DNA from: UMGS1975 sp959600905
GTDB taxonomy: Bacteria; Bacillota; Clostridia; Christensenellales; QAND01
DNA: 64,000 bases
Assembly (NCBI GenBank): GCA_959600905.1
Contig: CAUGNO010000004.1
Span: 62,001-126,000, forward strand
Reading direction: 5' to 3'
Shown here one piece after another: positions 17,137-25,349 of this stretch. A program made the translations under genes and the position numbers. The notes beneath the pieces were generated by a model. That model ran no database searches and had not been told where the DNA came from. It saw nothing but the letters and a program-made list of their open reading frames with translations. Each line of letters begins with the position of its first letter. The stretch's first letter is position 1.

Positions 17137-17749
17137 CCGCATGTGGACGGCCCCATAGCGATACAGCACCCTGCTCATGCTCGGGTACATAGGAATTTTT
17201 CAAAATTACCACCGCCGCAATGAGCAGGCTGCCCAGCGAAAGGGCAGCAAAGGGGACGAAGAACCAACAGGAAAACGCAAACAGGCGATAGACCCAAACT
17301 GTCCGGAGCCGATGCGGCTGTATGACGACGACCAGCGAGAAAAACAAATAGAATCCTGCCAATAGCACGAGCAAGTTATAAAACGGCCATAGCCCCAATA
17401 AGCAGCCAAAGCTGACGGCAATGGCCTTGCCGCCGCGTCCATGGAAAAACGGGGAATACGCATGCCCAAACACAGGAGCGGCCAGCACAACGGCAAATAG
17501 CGGATGCTGCCAGGAGAGTGCCTTGGAGGCAAACCATAGAGGGAAGAAGCCCTTGCAAACATCGCAAACCAGACACAAAATACCTACCCGTGGCCCTGCC
17601 AGCTTCATGGCGTTAAAGGTGCCGGGATTATGGTCGTCGCTAAGCTGTGTAATATCCATATGGCAGATCCATTTGGGCCATAGATAGCTGTATAAAATGC
17701 TGCCGGATAAAAACCCTATGAAAATATGAAATAAATACGATAAGATCAT
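17129..17749 (-). CDS. Divergent PlsY-family acyltransferase
   Basis: 206 residues, with five or more membrane segments of the PlsY family, which acylates glycerol-3-phosphate from acyl-phosphate. The usual GSGNxGATN motif is replaced by LSDDHNPGTFNAMKLAGPRVG, and the second motif appears as CDVCKGFFPL, the third as FHGRGGKAIAVSFG. That replacement is typical of a second clostridial PlsY group rather than housekeeping PlsY. The ATG at 17749 is preceded by AAGGAG; a GTG at 17758 is too close to the site. It directly follows a glycolipid-type glycosyltransferase, so both may act on the same lipid. It could be an alternative acyltransferase rather than the essential one. Confidence 0.78.
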   Translation of the reverse strand: MILSYLFHIFIGFLSGSILYSYLWPKWICHMDITQLSDDHNPGTFNAMKLAGPRVGILCLVCDVCKGFFPLWFASKALSWQHPLFAVVLAAPVFGHAYSPFFHGRGGKAIAVSFGCLLGLWPFYNLLVLLAGFYLFFSLVVVIQPHRLRTVWVYRLFAFSCWFFVPFAALSLGSLLIAAVVILKNSYVPEHEQGAVSLWGRPHAEK

Positions 17750-17754
17750 ACCGC

Positions 17755-18876
17755 TCACTCCTTGAGCATGGTTTCGCTGACAATATGCCGGTAGATCTGC
17801 TCAGCAGCATCGCGGGGAATGTGCTTGCGCTGCGCTGCCAGCATAGCGCGCTGAGCCGCCTCATCATATGCCAGCGCATAGGCCTGATTCAGCAGCATAT
17901 CTGGATTTTTTTCCGAGATGGAAAGCAAATGCTGTTGGAAGAAGTGCGCATTTTTGGTTTCACAGCCTGGAATGGGCGCTGTATGCACCAGCGGAAGGTT
18001 TTTCACTGCTGCCTCTGTACTGGTCAGGCCACCCGGCTTTGTAAAAACAAGATCGCATGCGTCCATATACAAAGGCACCTGTGTTGTAAAGTCCAAAATG
18101 CTGACTTGGGGGTGGCCTCCGTAACGTATTCGCAAGCGCTGTTTCATCCGCTCATTGTTGCCGCCCAGAACAAGGATATGCTCGCCGCGCAGACAAAGCC
18201 GCAGCAGACGGGCCAAAAGGTCTTCGAGATTGCCGAATCCCATGCTTCCGCTCATCATCAGAAAGAGCTTTCCCTCTTCCGGCAGGTCCAGGCTATGCCG
18301 CGCTTGCTTTTGACTGGTATGCTGTGTAAATCCGGACGACACAGGGATGCCCAGGGGAAATAGCCGTTCGCGGGGCAGCCCCTTTTCTACAAATTCCGGA
18401 ATGAGATCCCGATGCGGAATAAAATACCCATGCAGCTCTGTTTCCTCCCAGAAGGGGATGCAGGTATAATCAGTAGCAACAGCATAGCAACGGGCGGCAA
18501 GGCCGTGTTTGCGCAGCAGATGCGTCAGAGCCTCGGCTGGAAACAGATGAGGCGTTATAATGGTATCAAACCCCTTGTCGAGGATGTACCGATGCAGGGC
18601 ATCGGCATAGCTGACATTTGCCCAATAGACAGGCGATTTGGAGCGTGAAGTGCTCACCAATCCGCCGGCCGCATACAAACAGCGGAATAGATTGGGCGCA
18701 TGAGTTGCCATATTGATATAGCCGCTGGATACAAGACGGGAGGCCTTTTCGCCGGCAAAGGACAGCGCATCTTTCATCTCACAAGGGATACCGCTGTGCG
18801 TAAAGCATTCAAATAACGCATTGCCAGCCGAATTATGACCTTGTCCCGTATTGCAGGATAGTATAAGTACTTTCAA
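17755..18876 (-). CDS. MGDG synthase/UgtP-like glycosyltransferase (GT28)
   Basis: 373 residues. The N-terminal domain opens KVLILSCNTGQGHNSAGNAL, the HGxGHNSAA-like pattern of diacylglycerol glycosyltransferases, and continues with ITPHLFPAEALTHLL and VATDYTCIPFWEE. The C-terminal GT-B half has LFLMMSGSMGFGNLEDLL, ILVLGGNNERMKQRL, MDACDLVFTKPGGLTSTEAAVK and PIPGCETKNAHFF, which bind the nucleotide sugar. It should glycosylate a membrane lipid at the cytoplasmic face. The start is a TTG at 18876 with a weak AAGAAG site. It overlaps no gene and lies 5 bp from the plsY-like start, so the two are co-transcribed. Confidence 0.88.
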   Translation of the reverse strand: MKVLILSCNTGQGHNSAGNALFECFTHSGIPCEMKDALSFAGEKASRLVSSGYINMATHAPNLFRCLYAAGGLVSTSRSKSPVYWANVSYADALHRYILDKGFDTIITPHLFPAEALTHLLRKHGLAARCYAVATDYTCIPFWEETELHGYFIPHRDLIPEFVEKGLPRERLFPLGIPVSSGFTQHTSQKQARHSLDLPEEGKLFLMMSGSMGFGNLEDLLARLLRLCLRGEHILVLGGNNERMKQRLRIRYGGHPQVSILDFTTQVPLYMDACDLVFTKPGGLTSTEAAVKNLPLVHTAPIPGCETKNAHFFQQHLLSISEKNPDMLLNQAYALAYDEAAQRAMLAAQRKHIPRDAAEQIYRHIVSETMLKE

Positions 18877-19056
18877 ATTTGCTTCTTTCTAATCAGCACA
18901 CAGGCATACAGCTCTGTGTCTGTTGATAAATTTGCTTTCACATGGATGCCAGCTGAAAGCTTATTAGGTATTAAAACACATTTCCACATAAAGAGAAACC
19001 AGTGATTTTTTTGTAACCAGCTTATCCCAAAGTAACGATTCCTATGCGCGTAATGG

Positions 19057-20424
19057 TCAAAGCCACCTAAGCCCTTTGGGGAAATGATTTTTCAACTGGC
19101 CGTCCGAGGCCTTGCCCCATCCCAACGGGAAGCGGCCTACACATACAAGGCACCAACCTTTTCCTTGATCAAAGGGGAGCGCATCGCCTCTCAGATAGCG
19201 TTCTGCCTCCGGCCCATCCGGAGTAAGCGTGTATAGGGTGCGCGCCTGCTTCGGCATAAGGCAATGAGAAAGCGCATGAGAAGGCTCAAAACGGTTTTTG
19301 ACAATGCGCCCTAAATGAAGCCCGGGACGCAGAATCTTCAGGCCATCCAAAGAGGGTGCCTGGCAGGGAGGTTGGTACAGATGCTCTCCAAAAAGCAAAA
19401 AAGGGCCCGATGGAGCGTTGGCAATGAACTGATCTGCAAACGCCGCATAAGCCGGAGGCATCTTTGAACCCCACTTACCAGACGGCGCCTTTGCGCGGGC
19501 CAGGTGCGCGGATGCTGATTTACGCAGCACAGCGACGAAGTGCCCTTCACCGCGCTGGCGATGCGGCCATAGCCGGTGCGTATGCACAAGTTGGGGCAGC
19601 GCAGGATGTGCCCAGGAGGGCTGCCCGGCATCAAAGAAGAGAGCCGGCTGTTCTTCAATCTCAAATTCCGGATGCTGGGAAAGAAAATCAACGATGGTTT
19701 GCTCGTCTTCCTCTGGGGAAAACGTGCAGGTGGAATAGACCAAGCGGCCTCCGGGCCGAAGCATGATGGCGGCCTGCGCCAAGATTTCCAACTGGCGATC
19801 ATGGCAAAATAGGACGTTATTTGCGCTCCAATGCTGCCGGGCCTCTTGGTTTTTTCGGAACATTCCCTCGCCGGAGCAGGGCGCATCTACCAATACCTTG
19901 TCAAAAAATCCAGGCAAGCGGGCAGCCAAATGCGCCGGCGATTCGTTGGATACGATGGTGTTGGCAAAGCCCATGCGCTCTATATTCTGAGAAAGCTGCC
20001 GGCTGCGCTGAGGATGGATTTCATTGGCAAGCAAAAAACCGTCAGCCCCGATGAGGGCTGCAATCTGTGTGCTTTTGCCTCCTGGCGCTGCACAAAGATC
20101 CAATACGCGATCGCCCTCCCTGGGCGCTAACAGCGTAACCGGCGCCATGGCGCTGGGATCTTGCAGGTAATATACGCCCGCTTCATGGTAGGGATGCTTG
20201 CCCGGCCGCTGGGCAGGGTTTTCCACATAAAACCCCTCAGCACACCAAGGTACAGAAGTCAACGACAATCCGCTGTGCGCGAGAAAAGCGTTTGCGCTCG
20301 TTTTGCATAGATTGACCCTCAACCCTTGCACGCTTGGTTGTGCGAGGCTTTGAAAGAAGGCGTCTGCCCGGTCGGCAAGGAGCGTCCGAAATTTGGCTTC
20401 AAAATCGGATGGATAGCAGCACAT
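19057..20424 (-). CDS. rsmF: RsmF-type rRNA cytosine-C5 methyltransferase (NOL1/NOP2/Sun family)
   Basis: 455 residues. SAM-binding motif I is VLDLCAAPGGKSTQIAAL; motif IV is VLVDAPCSGEGMFRKN with a conserved Cys, and motif VI is VYSTCTFSPEEDEQ with the catalytic Cys. The N-terminal region (FEAKFRTLL... LRVNLCKTS) and the C-terminal PUA-like extension match RsmF/YebU-like clostridial proteins that methylate 16S rRNA. The ATG at 20424 shares its A with the TGA of the upstream HTH/cyclase-like gene (TGATG), showing translational coupling. Substrate position is a family inference. Confidence 0.9.
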   Translation of the reverse strand: MCCYPSDFEAKFRTLLADRADAFFQSLAQPSVQGLRVNLCKTSANAFLAHSGLSLTSVPWCAEGFYVENPAQRPGKHPYHEAGVYYLQDPSAMAPVTLLAPREGDRVLDLCAAPGGKSTQIAALIGADGFLLANEIHPQRSRQLSQNIERMGFANTIVSNESPAHLAARLPGFFDKVLVDAPCSGEGMFRKNQEARQHWSANNVLFCHDRQLEILAQAAIMLRPGGRLVYSTCTFSPEEDEQTIVDFLSQHPEFEIEEQPALFFDAGQPSWAHPALPQLVHTHRLWPHRQRGEGHFVAVLRKSASAHLARAKAPSGKWGSKMPPAYAAFADQFIANAPSGPFLLFGEHLYQPPCQAPSLDGLKILRPGLHLGRIVKNRFEPSHALSHCLMPKQARTLYTLTPDGPEAERYLRGDALPFDQGKGWCLVCVGRFPLGWGKASDGQLKNHFPKGLRWL

Positions 20425-21245
20425 CAATAAGACTCCCTTGTTTTGGGTGGATTGGGACGCTCCAGTTCTTTTTTCATCCAGACAATCTTTTCGTAATCAT
20501 GCTGGTTTTCAACGGATATGCTGCTCAAATGCCCCTTAGCTCGCTGTAAAATCAAATTATTATGCTGCTTTTTGTTGTTATAAAAGCAATCCAAATAATA
20601 ATATCCGTCATCGGAGAAGATAAAGCGATCTTTGATTTGGTTTTTATCCTTTGCATGATGGGTTTTTAGCCCTATATGCAGATCGCCGGCATCGATGATG
20701 ACGCGGGGAAAACGCGCTACATTTTTTTCCATGGATTGCGCCTTGGCAAAAGCAGGGCCAAAGACAAACTGATCATCATGATATAAGTGCCCGATACAGA
20801 TCGCACCGCGAAGCAAGACCCCATAATACGCTAGATAGGACTGCGTCAACAGCGATACATACCGATAGACACGATCAAAGCTTTCTATCGACGTATGATC
20901 CGTAGAAAGCACAATCACGCTGCCAAAAAAAGATACATGGATATCCTTGTAATCGTGATCGTGGCGCAATAGGTGGAACGGCACGTGCAGTAGCTGATTG
21001 ATACGCCGGTGTTTGGTAGCGTCCTGCATCATTCTGTTAAAGCCTAAAATACGTATATAAGCGATGATCTTTTCATTGTACACCGGCAGCGTATCCTTGC
21101 GCGTAATATGATAATACCGCCGCTTGTAGGATACCTGATTGCGCGTTACGTTGAACAGCGCTCCAATTTGTTGATCGCTCATATGCTTGTCACAATAATA
21201 GTGACGCAAAGTTTCCTTTGTAATGTCCTTCCAAGAACCGCTCAT
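20424..21245 (-). CDS. HTH-domain protein with degenerate nucleotide-cyclase-like domain
   Basis: 273 residues. Residues about 8-48 form a helix-turn-helix (MSDQQIGALFNVTRNQVSYKRR). After a helical linker, residues about 100-190 follow the pattern of class III cyclase-like proteins: HVSFFGSVIVLST, YYGVLLRGAICIGHLYHDDQ, FVFGPAFAKAQSMEKNVA and PRVIIDAG. In functional cyclases the first strand carries a metal-binding Asp, where this protein has Gly (FFGS), so catalysis is doubtful and a ligand-sensing or structural role is more likely. The start ATG 21245 follows GGGGGAG. It is coupled to rsmF by a one-base overlap. Domain assignment rests on my reading of motif pattern, not on a search. Confidence 0.6.
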   Translation of the reverse strand: MSGSWKDITKETLRHYYCDKHMSDQQIGALFNVTRNQVSYKRRYYHITRKDTLPVYNEKIIAYIRILGFNRMMQDATKHRRINQLLHVPFHLLRHDHDYKDIHVSFFGSVIVLSTDHTSIESFDRVYRYVSLLTQSYLAYYGVLLRGAICIGHLYHDDQFVFGPAFAKAQSMEKNVARFPRVIIDAGDLHIGLKTHHAKDKNQIKDRFIFSDDGYYYLDCFYNNKKQHNNLILQRAKGHLSSISVENQHDYEKIVWMKKELERPNPPKTRESY

Positions 21246-21618
21246 GGCTCCCCCTTTTGTTTCCGTAGAGAATAAAAAGAAAAAGCTGCCCATTCAAACT
21301 GTGCACAAGCACGGACAGACAGCGATAAGCATCAATGTTACAGATAACACAAACAGACCCGCCGGCTTTGGTAGAGAATACACCAGTGATTTTGTGCAAT
21401 CGACAGATATTCCAAAGCAGGGAGGAAGAAGGAAAAGCAACAAAGAACCATGCGTGCAAGGTTGCATTTTATGCCACCCCTTCTGACCAGGATGATTTTC
21501 GTTCCGGCAAATACCTGTAAAAAGAACAGTGTTTGATCCGAAATCCAGAAAAAACACGGTAAAATGGCAACTTTTGCTTATTATAGCATAAACATATAAA
21601 TAAATTAACCATCATTTC
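21246..21618 (-). other. Long leader region of the HTH/cyclase-like gene
   Basis: A 373-bp stretch without a recognised gene. An extended -10 (TGCTATAAT, hexamer at 21585-21580) on the minus strand has a weak TTAATT -35, predicting a 5' leader of about 325 nt. Inside it, a minus-strand ATG at 21467 behind AAGGGGTGG opens a hydrophobic 57-codon frame ending at 21294; I cannot show that it is real. Confidence 0.45.
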
Positions 21619-22299
21619 TTAAAATGAAGCAGAAAAGGAGATACCGCATACCGTCAATACCCGGCCGGAAACGGTAAAGCGAACCTCCATCCCAGCAAAA
21701 GAAAGGCCATAAATCCGCGCTGCATCCCGTTGATAGGAGGGCCTGGGGTCTTGAGCGAGAAGCTCTGTAAGCGTTTTTTGATACTGGACTGGCACTTTCT
21801 CAAAATGTTCTTTAGGAAAATTTACTTCCAATGCGTAAGATAGCTTTTCCTCAGCAAAGCCAGAGGACGCCTCAGGATGGCTGTCGGTAAAAGGCAGATA
21901 GGGCTTAATGTCGTAAAGAGGCGTACCGTCTACCATATCTGCGCCCAATACATGCAAAACAGGCCCCGAATGAGAAGTATATTGAATTTTTTCCAGCCGT
22001 ACACAGGACAGGCCGATGGGGTTGGGCCGAAAGGGGGATCGGGTAGCAAATACCCCCATACGGGCATTGCCCCCCAGACGCGGGGGACGTACTGTGGGAG
22101 ACCATGTCTGCCGAACAGATTGTGAAAACTCCCAAATGAGCCAGATATGTGAAAAGGCCTCTAACCCGCGCAGGGCCTCGGGGTTGCGATAAGGGGGTTC
22201 AAAAATGATGCGGCCCTGTAAGGATTCTACTAGGCCGCTTTGCCGTGGAATACCGAATTTTTCAGGGAAATCCGTGTGGATATGCGCAATGACTTTCAT
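21619..22299 (-). CDS. trmO: TrmO/TsaA-type tRNA (A37) methyltransferase
   Basis: 226 residues. TrmO methylates N6 of t6A37 in threonine tRNA using SAM. The N-terminal domain shows AHIHTDFPEKFGIPRQSGLVESLQGRIIFE, GLEAFSHIWLIWEFS, the motif GVFATRSPFRPNPIGLSCVRL and the substrate-loop VLGADMVDGTPLYDIKPYLP, all standard for the family. A C-terminal domain of about 60 residues (SYQRDAARIYGLSFAGMEVRF) is also present as in the Escherichia protein (235 residues). ATG 22299 is the only good start; AGGAGG is 13 bases upstream. The gene lies 17 bp after rlmD on the same strand, giving an RNA-modification pair. Confidence 0.9.
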   Translation of the reverse strand: MKVIAHIHTDFPEKFGIPRQSGLVESLQGRIIFEPPYRNPEALRGLEAFSHIWLIWEFSQSVRQTWSPTVRPPRLGGNARMGVFATRSPFRPNPIGLSCVRLEKIQYTSHSGPVLHVLGADMVDGTPLYDIKPYLPFTDSHPEASSGFAEEKLSYALEVNFPKEHFEKVPVQYQKTLTELLAQDPRPSYQRDAARIYGLSFAGMEVRFTVSGRVLTVCGISFSASF

Positions 22300-22316
22300 A
22301 TGAGTTGCAATTCCTC

Positions 22317-23663
22317 CTATCGAATGAAATGACAAACTGTTTCCACATGGGGAGTTTGGCAAAACATATCCACCCCTTGTACATCGCTGATGCGATAGCC
22401 GGCCTCCGCAAGGATCGCAGCATCCCTAGCTTGGGTGGCTGGATCACAAGAGACATAAACGATACGAGGCACTCCGCTTTGAATGGCGGCGTCTAAAACC
22501 GCCCGGTCGCAGCCCTTGCGGGGCGGATCAAGCAGCAGCACATCCGGCGCTAAGCCCTCACGACAAAGGCGCGGCAGGGCCCTTTCAGCATAATCGCAGA
22601 TAAAGGAAGCGTTTTCCAGCCCATTGATGCCAGCGTTATGCTTGGCATTTGCCACCGCCGGCGCAACACATTCTATGCCGATGACGCGCCCAGACTGCTG
22701 CGCAAACAAAAGAGACATTGAGCCTACGCCGCAGTAAGCATCCACCACGGTTTCCTGCCCCGTCAGCATAGCCTGGGAAAGGGCGCATTGATACAGGCGT
22801 TCCGCCTGGGGAAGATTGACTTGAAAAAACGAACGGGCAGACACTTCAAACTTTAATCCACAAAGGGTGATGGGCAACGTAGACTGCCCATCCAACAGAT
22901 GCTCCACAGCACCAAAAATAACGTTGGTCTTATCGGGATTGATGTTTTCTACCAGCCCACAATATCCTGGCTCAGCTTGCAGCATAGCGGCCAGTTTATC
23001 TGTATGCGGTAGCGGTTTTACCGATACGAGACAGACAAGAAATTGCCCCTGCTCATTGTGGCGGATCACGACATGGCGAATGAGCCCGCTATGCGTCGGC
23101 TCATGATAGGCCGGTATATGGAACACCTCCATATACCGGCGGATGATGCTCAAGATTTTTTTTGTATTCGGCGACTGAAGAAGGCAATCCTCCACCGGGA
23201 TGATGCGATGGCTTCGGGCAGCGTACAGACCGATCTGTGTCGATGTAGCCTCCCGCCCAACGGGGAAGGCGGCTTTGTTCCGGTAGCGCACCGGCTTTGC
23301 CATGCCCAAAACAGGGAGCGAAACGATGGAAAGCCCGCCGATGCGGGAAAAGGCGTCGGCGATACGCTGCTGTTTAAAGGCCAGCTGCTCGGCGGCGTCT
23401 ATATGCTGCAATGCACATCCGCCGCAGCGCGCGAAATGGGGACAGGGCGGCGTTGTGCGGTGTGGCGAAGAAGCTAGGATATTTCGCAATTTTCCCACGG
23501 CATATCGTTTGGCGCATTTGATGATATGGCACTGTACCGTTTCCCCCCTCAATGTGCCGGGTACAAAGACGGCCATTCCTTCAAAATGCCCTACGCCCGC
23601 CCCCTCTGCGGTATAGCCGTTTATCTCCAGGGTAATGGTTTGGTTTTTCTGCAATACAGGCAT
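22317..23663 (-). CDS. rlmD: 23S rRNA (uracil-C5)-methyltransferase, RlmD/RlmCD type
   Basis: 448 residues. A TRAM domain (residues 1-60) with EINGYTAEGAGVGHFEGMAVFVPG is followed by the iron-sulfur ligands CPHFARCGGCALQH. The methyltransferase half shows ARSFFQVNLPQAERLY, the SAM motif VVDAYCGVGSMSLLFAQQSG, DVLLLDPPRKGCDRAVLDA and the catalytic Cys in IVYVSCDPATQARD. It modifies uracil in 23S rRNA; whether at 1939, 747 or both cannot be told. ATG 23663 is preceded by a weak GGAG. It heads the minus-strand rlmD-trmO group. Confidence 0.92.
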   Translation of the reverse strand: MPVLQKNQTITLEINGYTAEGAGVGHFEGMAVFVPGTLRGETVQCHIIKCAKRYAVGKLRNILASSPHRTTPPCPHFARCGGCALQHIDAAEQLAFKQQRIADAFSRIGGLSIVSLPVLGMAKPVRYRNKAAFPVGREATSTQIGLYAARSHRIIPVEDCLLQSPNTKKILSIIRRYMEVFHIPAYHEPTHSGLIRHVVIRHNEQGQFLVCLVSVKPLPHTDKLAAMLQAEPGYCGLVENINPDKTNVIFGAVEHLLDGQSTLPITLCGLKFEVSARSFFQVNLPQAERLYQCALSQAMLTGQETVVDAYCGVGSMSLLFAQQSGRVIGIECVAPAVANAKHNAGINGLENASFICDYAERALPRLCREGLAPDVLLLDPPRKGCDRAVLDAAIQSGVPRIVYVSCDPATQARDAAILAEAGYRISDVQGVDMFCQTPHVETVCHFIR

Positions 23664-23790
23664 GGCGATCCTCTCCTTATTTTTATCATTGTACCATGGG
23701 GAAAAGTGGCAAACAATGTTAAGAAACCGATATAAACAGTTAACATACGAACAAAAATGTGACTAAAACACTAGAATGTGAAAAAAAGAC

Positions 23791-23819
23791 TTTACTTAAA
23801 AGCGATAAAGTGGTATAAA
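23791..23819 (+). promoter_or_regulatory. Promoter of the PTS IIB gene
   Basis: TTTACT, a 17-bp spacer and TATAAA. Transcription should start near 23826 and give a leader of about 100 nt before the ATG. Confidence 0.72.
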
Positions 23820-23825
23820 TACATT

Positions 23826-23929
23826 TGAAAGGCAAGGGGAAAACAGTCAAGTCTTGGTCTTAGAGCCCAGATCAACCGACAAGTTGAACCCGGCCAGGAC
23901 CTTTTATAAATCAATTGGAGGGACTTTTT
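23826..23929 (+). other. Structured 5' leader of the PTS IIB gene
   Basis: The leader contains a hairpin TCAAC-CGACAA-GTTGA (23872-23887), enclosed by a possible outer GGTC/GACC pairing (23856-23859 with 23898-23901). It matches no riboswitch class I know. Confidence 0.4.
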
Positions 23930-24430
23930 ATGGCAGAATTAGCACTCGTACGTATCGACGCTCGTATGATTCACGGCCAGGTTGTTACGCAATGGATTAA
24001 GCGTCTCAGCTGTACCCGCATCATCATGGTCGATGACCAATTTTCCGCTGACCCGTTCATGAGCAAAGTATTGGTTATGGCGGCTCCTCCGGGAGTTAAG
24101 TTCGATCTTATCAGCACCAAACAAGCCGGTGAGCAGTGGCAGAAAGACCAGTTTGGTTCGGTAGGACCGATCATGGTCATCTTCAAGAACGTTGTAACGA
24201 TGTACAATGCCTACAATGCTGGCTTTACTTTCCCGCGTCTGCAGGTTGGTGGCTTGGGCGGCGGCCCTGGCCGTGTCAACGTTCACGGACCGATCACGCT
24301 GGATGAGGCCGATGCTAAACAGCTGAAAGAGATCGAAGATAAGGGATGCTCGATCTTCTTCCAGGTAAACCCGGATACCGGCTCTGAAGAATGGGAACCG
24401 ATTCGTCAGAAGTACTTCCCGAACATCTAA
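23930..24430 (+). CDS. Orphan PTS EIIB of the mannose/fructose/sorbose family
   Basis: 166 residues. The N-terminus ELALVRIDARMIHGQVVTQW carries the phosphorylated His of this IIB family at residue 15. IIMVDDQFSADPFMSKVL, MAAPPGVKFDLIST and VGGLGGGPGRVNVHGPITLDEADAKQLKEI complete the fold. The expected IIA, IIC and IID genes are absent; neighbours are an rRNA methyltransferase and an acetyltransferase. Codon choice favours CGT, GTT and GCT like highly expressed genes, and a strong promoter, leader and terminator frame the single gene. A distant-complex, phospho-signalling or regulatory role is possible. ATG 23930 follows TTGGAGGGAC; a TTG at 23915 is rejected. Confidence 0.92.
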   Translation: MAELALVRIDARMIHGQVVTQWIKRLSCTRIIMVDDQFSADPFMSKVLVMAAPPGVKFDLISTKQAGEQWQKDQFGSVGPIMVIFKNVVTMYNAYNAGFTFPRLQVGGLGGGPGRVNVHGPITLDEADAKQLKEIEDKGCSIFFQVNPDTGSEEWEPIRQKYFPNI

Positions 24431-24440
24431 ACAAAACCAT

Positions 24441-24470
24441 AAAAGGATGGCGGCTGCCATCCTTTTTTTT
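24441..24470 (+). terminator. Terminator after PTS IIB
   Basis: GGATGGC/GCCATCC stem with a 4-nt loop, flanked by A residues and followed by eight T residues. Confidence 0.95.
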
Positions 24471-24736
24471 GCACAAATTTTGTTTTGTATACCGCAAGAG
24501 ATCTTGTGTGTCTGCGATGCCGTCTCCATGCTGTTGCCTGGCTTTGGAAGCAACAAAAAAAGGCGGAGCTGTGGGCGCATGGCAAGGCCTACCAGGGAAA
24601 AATCATTCATTGCCTGGGCAACCTTATTTGTGTTGCTTCGGCAATAAAAGATTGTATATAAGAGGGCGTCCTTTTCTTTTATAAGGGGTTAGTATACTAT
24701 ATAGAAACGAGAAAATAGAGATAAGGATAAAATGAA
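24471..24736 (+). other. Gene-free region with several potential hairpins
   Basis: No convincing gene is visible. On the plus strand, nested or successive pairings include CCATGC/GCATGG, TGTTGC/GCAACA, CCAGG/CCTGG and a TTGC-TTCG-GCAA tetraloop hairpin near 24637. TATACT near 24692 probably starts the acetyltransferase transcript. The structures could belong to a small RNA, but I recognise none; SRP, 6S and RNase P RNA signatures are missing. Confidence 0.35.
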
Positions 24737-25258
24737 ATGGAGATTCTTTTACGTCCGCTTTGCATTCAGGATGCAGTACCGCTGGCAAAGCTGGCGGACA
24801 ATGAAAATGTACATCGGTATTTGAGGGATAGGTTTCCATCGCCATATCTACCGGAGCATGCGCTGAGTTTTATTCAGTGCTGCCGGGAAAATGAAGAGGA
24901 TGGCATGTCTATGGTACGCGGCGTTCTGGTAGAGCATAGGCTGGCAGGCGTGATGGAAAGCATGTTTCACATCGATATAGACAGCAGAAATGCAGAGATT
25001 GGCTACTGGCTGGGGCAGCAATACTGGGGACAGGGCATTGCAGCAAAAGCACTGCACCGATTTTGTACGGAGGTGTTTTCCACCCACCCTGAGGTTTGGC
25101 GGCTTTCCGCAAGCATTTTGGCCCCCAACACAGCGTCCATGCGCGTAGCGGAAAAAGCCGGTTTTCACGAAGAGGCGGTGCTAAGGCAGGCGGCCTATAA
25201 ACGGGAGACGCTGATGGATCTGCATATATTTGCGGTTTTGCGCAATCAATGGCGATAG
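24737..25258 (+). CDS. RimJ/RimL-type GNAT acetyltransferase
   Basis: 173 residues of the RimJ/RimL branch of GNAT proteins. Segments are ILLRPLCIQDAVPLAKLADNENVHRYLRDRFPSPY at the start, EIGYWLGQQYWGQGIAAKAL (motif A with G-Q-G-I-A) and ASILAPNTASMRVAEKAGF (motif B), as in proteins that acetylate ribosomal proteins, amino sugars or antibiotics. Target unknown. ATG 24737 has AAGGATAA upstream. Plus-strand single gene, followed by 91 bp and then the GT2-GtrA gene. Confidence 0.88.
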   Translation: MEILLRPLCIQDAVPLAKLADNENVHRYLRDRFPSPYLPEHALSFIQCCRENEEDGMSMVRGVLVEHRLAGVMESMFHIDIDSRNAEIGYWLGQQYWGQGIAAKALHRFCTEVFSTHPEVWRLSASILAPNTASMRVAEKAGFHEEAVLRQAAYKRETLMDLHIFAVLRNQWR

Positions 25259-25349
25259 AGGTTGTAAAAAAAGATAAAATTGGTATAATAAAAAAAGTAA
25301 AATTCCAGGATTTTCTAGCGAAAACACGTGGATAATAAGGAGTTTTGTT

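Noticed and set aside
24500..24650. Possible SRP RNA or 6S RNA
   Set aside because: GGAAGCA occurs near a hairpin, but the conserved paired helix 8 and the matching 5' strand are missing, and no 6S-type long central bubble is evident.
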